Assembly: GCA_027922465.2 (NCBI GenBank)
Contig: BQMF02000058.1
Coordinates: forward strand, 1 to 64,000
DNA from: Turritopsis dohrnii
Lineage: Eukaryota; Cnidaria; Hydrozoa; Anthoathecata; Oceaniidae
Length of the DNA: 64,000 nt
Direction: 5' to 3'
Shown: positions 59,801-64,000 of the stretch, piece after piece
Position numbering within the stretch: position 1 is the stretch's first letter
How the letters are laid out: every line of letters begins with the position of its first letter
Translations under genes and position numbers: made by a program
The notes under the pieces: model-generated
Databases searched by the model: none
What the model saw: only the letters and a program-made list of their open reading frames with translations
Told to the model about the DNA's origin: nothing

Positions 59801-62800
59801 ACTTTCTAAGTCACTAACACATCGTCGATGTGTCGTGCTTCCATCAGAATTGTAATGACATTGATTTGTTGCATTCCTTGAAACTAACGTACTGTTGAAT
59901 AAGAATTCGCCTTTGAATGATTCTTCTCCAATCACGCTCTTTTCACAACAATCTATTAAAATAACGGTGAATCAATTTCTTGGTCGAGTTCAATATCTTA
60001 TCGGCCCTTTTTACGCCGGCCCTAATGTGGCGTTAATTTTGGTGCGCGGCGTTAAAAGGGCCGGCGTAAAAAGGGCCAAAAAAATGGAAATTTCTCATAA
60101 ATTTCATTATGAGCTTTACAGAATTTGACTTCAGAGGCTTTTGAAGTAAAAAGACTGACAGTAATATGCAGTAACTGAAGATTTGTTTCTCGATAGTTCG
60201 TAAAACCTTTACAAGATCTTTGTATAGAACAAATATTACCTTAAGAGAAGATATATTTGCAGGAGAATTTCTCGAGTTTCATAAAACAGTCTATGAATTT
60301 GCAACGGCCAACAGAGGTTATCACGTTTACCGTAATTTAACATGGAGAAATGTTGCGCTACATCAACAAGTCGAGGTTTTAAAAGAAACTAGTACAATGT
60401 CAAGGGACATTGACCCATATTGATGCATGATAACGATAACAAGAATCGACAGAATTGGTGATGTCACGGTTGGTCACATACCAAGAAAGCTTTCCATATT
60501 TGTTTTTTATTTCCTCCACGAAGGAGGATCCGTTACTGGTACGACCGCATTTCTAACGCCAAATGTGTCACCTATTCCAGAAGGAGGGCTTGAAATCCCC
60601 ATTCTAATGCATTTTGTGCATGAAAACGGTGTGATACTAGAAAAGATGAAACGCTTTGTAGGTGATCAAACTTTAGATGTGAAAGAACTCTTTGGAGACA
60701 ATGAAGAGTCAGATGAAGGGGAAGTTGAAGCAGAAATAGAATCAGATGACGATGAGGGAATTAGAGACAATAATGAAAGCATTAATGAAAAAAAGGACGA
60801 AATAATTGTAATAGATTAAGTCTTACGATGTATTAGATGATATATATTAGAAGACATTTGTAGTATAAGTTAAAATTTGAACAGAAAAAGTAAAAAATAG
60901 TGCCTAAAATTTTTTTTTCTTTTCTACTTTTGAGGCATAAATAACGGCCCTAAGTGGCGTTAAGGCAAAATCTTGGGGTGGCGGAATATGGGTCGGCGTA
61001 AAAAGGGCCGGCGTTAAACTAGGGCCTGCGTAAGAAGGGCCGATAAGGTATAACAATTGTTTATCATTACTTTAATGAGGCATCAACAGACTTTTTAATC
61101 TTCACGTAGACAAACGTAGAACCTGTTTGACAGTGTTCTTGATGATCTTGCATTCATACTACTTGATAGTAAATCTTTATTCCAAGAACAAAAGACATGA
61201 ACTACTCACCTAGATTATTCACGCTGACTGATTTGATGGTCAAATCAGCAAATTCATCTTTTGACGATAACAAACTCTTCATGGAATTGCAATTATCCAA
61301 TCGTTGAGAATCAGTGACATTCACGTAAACTATACGTGACGTAACGTCGATGCTTCCTTTGCTAAAGTGAAAAGTTATGAACGTTTGAACACCATCCTTT
61401 CTTCATGAATAAATTCTGGTAAAAACTCTGGAAGTAAGATTCCTTTTCACATCCGAAAGGGTGATAAATTCGATTTTACGAACCCAATTCCTGGTTTTAC
61501 TCTAAAGAATAAACTCGCGCGAAATACCGCCAATATCACGGACGAAACCTGTCACGTGTTGCAGAGTAGCATGTTATTTTCCTTACCTGAAAGAGAGAAC
61601 TTCTACGATCCTTTTTCTCCTGACTTCCTCGTTGTCTTTACTGTTCAGACGTTGTTCTAACTAAAAGCGAATTTTGAAAAATCATTAATATCAATTCTTC
61701 CTCAAACTGGTGCAACAGGTCCTTTTAGAGAAGTAAGATATCCTATTAGGGAAAGCATTTCGACTCACTTCATTTTCAATTTTTTGTTTGAGATTTCTGT
61801 ATTCGATGCTAGTCGAATCCAAAAGTGCATCATCGAATGGCGAATCGATTTTAACAACAACTCTTGTATCAGATAAATCTGAAAGGATAAAAAAATTCAA
61901 TAATAGATAATGACAGAGACACTACCAACTGGTCGAGTGTTCCAAATGTTTGCGATGATTTTCAGGGCAATAACATCAACTGTAGTTTGAGAAAAGATCT
62001 TCCTGCGGAATTAATTTCCGTGTTTTATCTAATTTTTACGATTCTCTTTTCTTTATTTGCATTGACGGTCAGAAGTTGACAACCATGAAAGACTGTGAAG
62101 GCGTTGAACGAACTTTTCAAAGACAAAGTATATTTTCATATAATACTTTTTCTCTCGACTCTCGATTACTGTGGGAGCAACCATTTGTTGTCGTTTTTTC
62201 CAGATAGTTCAAACTTTGTCGAAAATGTCTTGATAAACTTAATAGCCCACTTACCACTAAACTGCACGTTCACTTTTTTAGACTTGACGGGGCTTGGTAA
62301 GAAACCAGGAACATCAATAACACATCGATAGTATCCTTGTGTAGTGAAGTTCGATTGAGAAATGTTTAATTTTGCAGTAGTGAATGCGTTAAAGTCAAGC
62401 ACTACTGGTCTGGCGCCATCAGTACCGTCAGGTCTGATATCATCTTCTCCATCCCTTAAAATTTCATCAATTACTCGCGTAGATTGAGTAGGAATTTGGA
62501 GCAGCCCATCTTTTAACCAATACACATGCTCTTGTTTCAGTTGTATTGTTGATGTGAATTGACATTTTGATATCTCAACTGGACCACCGACTTTGTTTGA
62601 CGTCGATGTTAAAGTTGGATCTTCTGTGATTATCGGAGCTGAAAAGAATTTTACACGCTAAATTGAAATGACGGAAAACAACTTTGATGGGAACCTCAAT
62701 CTTCGAAAGAAATCCAACAACTGTCCACCGACATATCACATATACCGTCTCTCTAATTAGCGCCCCTCTCCAATCACTCCTTACGATTGCAAATGAATCT

Positions 62801-64000
62801 AAATGCTTTCAGCTATTTTACCTGGTATTTCTGTCACGTTTACTTCCTTTGATACTACGTACAATCCTAACGATGTACTGTTTATAACACAGCGATAGGT
62901 TCCGATTTGATTCATGCTTGTGATCGGAAATCCCGGTAAAGAAAATTCATAATCTAAAGTTTCTTCCACATTTCTTCTTTTCCGCTCGCCATCACGTGGT
63001 CTTGCTGGGGAACGGTCGGCTTCACGTGGTTGCAATGGGGTACGCCCCTCCTCTTGTGGCTTTACTCCACGTGGTCCTATAATAATTGGTGGGGATGTCC
63101 TCCTGGTTACCTTTACACCATTGAATAACCAGTAAACATCGCTGGAGAGATCCTTATTTGCGTTATACTTGCATCCGGTTATGGCAAGAGAATTTTTCGT
63201 GAGATTAACAGCTGGATCCTGCGTGAACGTCACAGCCACTACATGTGAAATACAAAAAAAAATTTTTTTTGAGAAAATGTACAATAACATTACTGCCAAC
63301 AAAGTAACTTCTTCAAAACAATCCAGGAACCGAGGCTGTTTAATATGACCTTTGTTTTTTTATCAGCTTTCAGAACGGTATTAAAATATTTTGATGAATC
63401 TTTCACCTTACAATTTCGAAATGGCGGATATTATTGTAAAAAATAATTCAAAATTGCATACAATCAATACCCACCACTGATGGAGAATTCCACTGCTTTC
63501 GATACAATTGGAATCCTGAACCATTTGTCAACAAAGACAGCACACATGTATCTGCCCTGATGTTTTAGTAGAGCTTGTGTGAATGATAAGTCGTGCATTT
63601 TCATGTTCCCTTCGTTTGTGTAGTTAACCAATGATATGCCAGAACTATTCACTCGCTTCCCATTGAATAGCCAATATACATCAGCTTGTGTAAAACGTAG
63701 ACTTGAATTCAGTTTACAGCCAGCGATTTTGAATGGTACGCCGGGTGTTACGTTATGATTTAGGATGACAGGACCTTCCGTGAACGTTGGACCTGACAAA
63801 AGATATATAAAAAAATACAATGATTGGAACATCAATACATTAATCTTAGTTTCATATTTGATCTGATGGTCACAAAAAAAAAAAAAAAATATATACAACA
63901 TAACAATTTAGCTATCCAATCATCTGGTAAGCTTTTCGATCGACTTTAAGTAACAGAAGACGTTTTTGAACAATAACATACTAGGAGGTTCGAATGGCGA
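56862..64000 (-). CDS. Adhesion GPCR with Ig, SEA, HRM-like, GAIN/GPS and 7TM (ADGRF5-like), 5' end outside window
   Basis: Fifteen in-frame exons: >64000-63982, 63792-63475, 63238-62822, 62638-62255, 61878-61769, 61660-61587, 61361-61210, 59952-59720, 59548-59345, 59260-58678, 58569-58347, 58157-57892, 57581-57515, 57440-57043, 56956-56862 (about 1180 residues). Three Ig-like domains (GCKLN..DVYWLFNG..GRYMCAV; GCKYN..DVYWLFNG..GTYRCVI; KCQFT..HVYWLKDG..GYYRCVI) precede a SEA domain with the cleavage-like FSKGSIDV. A CCEK...W...C hormone-receptor-like module, a GAIN domain and a GPS (CECNHLTNFALLLDV, cleavage expected between His-Leu and Thr) follow, then seven membrane helices. The tail ends NVNLKAY. 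This order matches vertebrate ADGRF5/GPR116; the ligand is unknown. Confidence 0.9.
59996..61048 (+). mobile_element. TIR element with HIRAN-domain ORF in an aGPCR intron
   Basis: Ends CTTATCGGCCCTTTTTACGC and the near reverse complement GCGTAAGAAGGGCCGATAAG, with subterminal repeats of GGGCCGGCGTAAAAAGGGCC and GGCGTTAA. TA lies just outside each end (59994-59995, 61049-61050), a possible duplication. It sits between the SEA and HRM-like exons of the receptor. It encodes only a HIRAN-like protein, no transposase. Confidence 0.75.
60220..60819 (+). pseudogene. HIRAN-domain ORF with acidic tail, one in-frame stop
   Basis: One frame: RGYHVYRNLTWRNVALHQQV, SRDIDPY, TGA at 60421-60423, MITITRIDRIGDVTVGHIPR, KLSIFVFYFLHEGGSVTGTT, GGLEIPILMHF, then an acidic Glu/Asp tail ending IIVID. 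GYHVYR..W..... DP....V......VGHIPR..S...YFL..GG is the HIRAN pattern, shared with the Pogo-borne ORF at 14442-14814. No ATG starts the N-terminal part, so the start may be lost or in another exon. Confidence 0.65.

Overview
The window looks like a gene-poor, transposon-rich stretch of an AT-rich animal genome, most likely a cnidarian and probably a hydrozoan. That placement is an inference from three things: small-intron animal genes, a Penelope-like element with a YRDDGLA-type reverse transcriptase, and CR1-like, Bel/Pao, Pogo, PIF/Harbinger and Helitron relics of the kind common in cnidarians. No ribosomal RNA, complete tRNA or CRISPR array was seen.

Layout. 1-2.05 kb: decayed Bel/Pao retrotransposon (gag and protease, minus strand). 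3.1-9.7 kb: two copies of one CR1-like LINE, head to tail on the minus strand, ending at an A41 run. 9.8-12.3 kb: mostly anonymous, with a possible small secreted-peptide gene and a 274-bp MITE. 12.3-15.1 kb: a complete-ended but broken Pogo-type transposon (TA duplication) carrying a HIRAN-domain ORF and a nested LINE 3' end. 15.1-16.2 kb: an integrase-type DDE transposon with a 6-bp duplication. 17.4-19.25 kb: two long-TIR elements. 23.3-30.1 kb (minus): an MFSD8/CLN7-like lysosomal transporter gene whose ten exons rejoin in frame to 508 aa; intron 1 holds a Penelope-like element. 31.8-33.5 kb: three TIR elements, one with a MADF-domain ORF. 34.6-35.2 kb (minus): a 199-aa secreted precursor with amidation and dibasic sites, a candidate neuropeptide or cationic peptide gene. 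38.3-40.1 kb: Bel/Pao integrase relic. 41.0-41.3 kb (minus): a 77-aa secreted six-cysteine peptide. 43.9-45.2 kb: non-autonomous Helitron. 46.4-47.1 kb: truncated LINE. 48.5-50.8 kb: a foldback element with arms near 790 bp. 51.7-52.4 kb (plus): a three-exon gene for a 110-aa two-helix membrane protein. 54.8-56.1 kb: retroelement nuclease-like and reverse transcriptase relics. 56.9-64 kb (minus): the 3' 15 exons of an adhesion GPCR (Ig x3, SEA, HRM-like, GAIN/GPS, 7TM), resembling the ADGRF5/GPR116 architecture.

The genes do not form a pathway. The most novel signals are HIRAN-domain ORFs carried by two different TIR transposons, the two secreted-peptide genes, and a set of very small, cleanly bounded MITEs with exact target-site duplications. 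Exon boundaries were set by hand from GT/AG sites and reading-frame continuity. Family assignments rest on recognised motifs, not on database searches.
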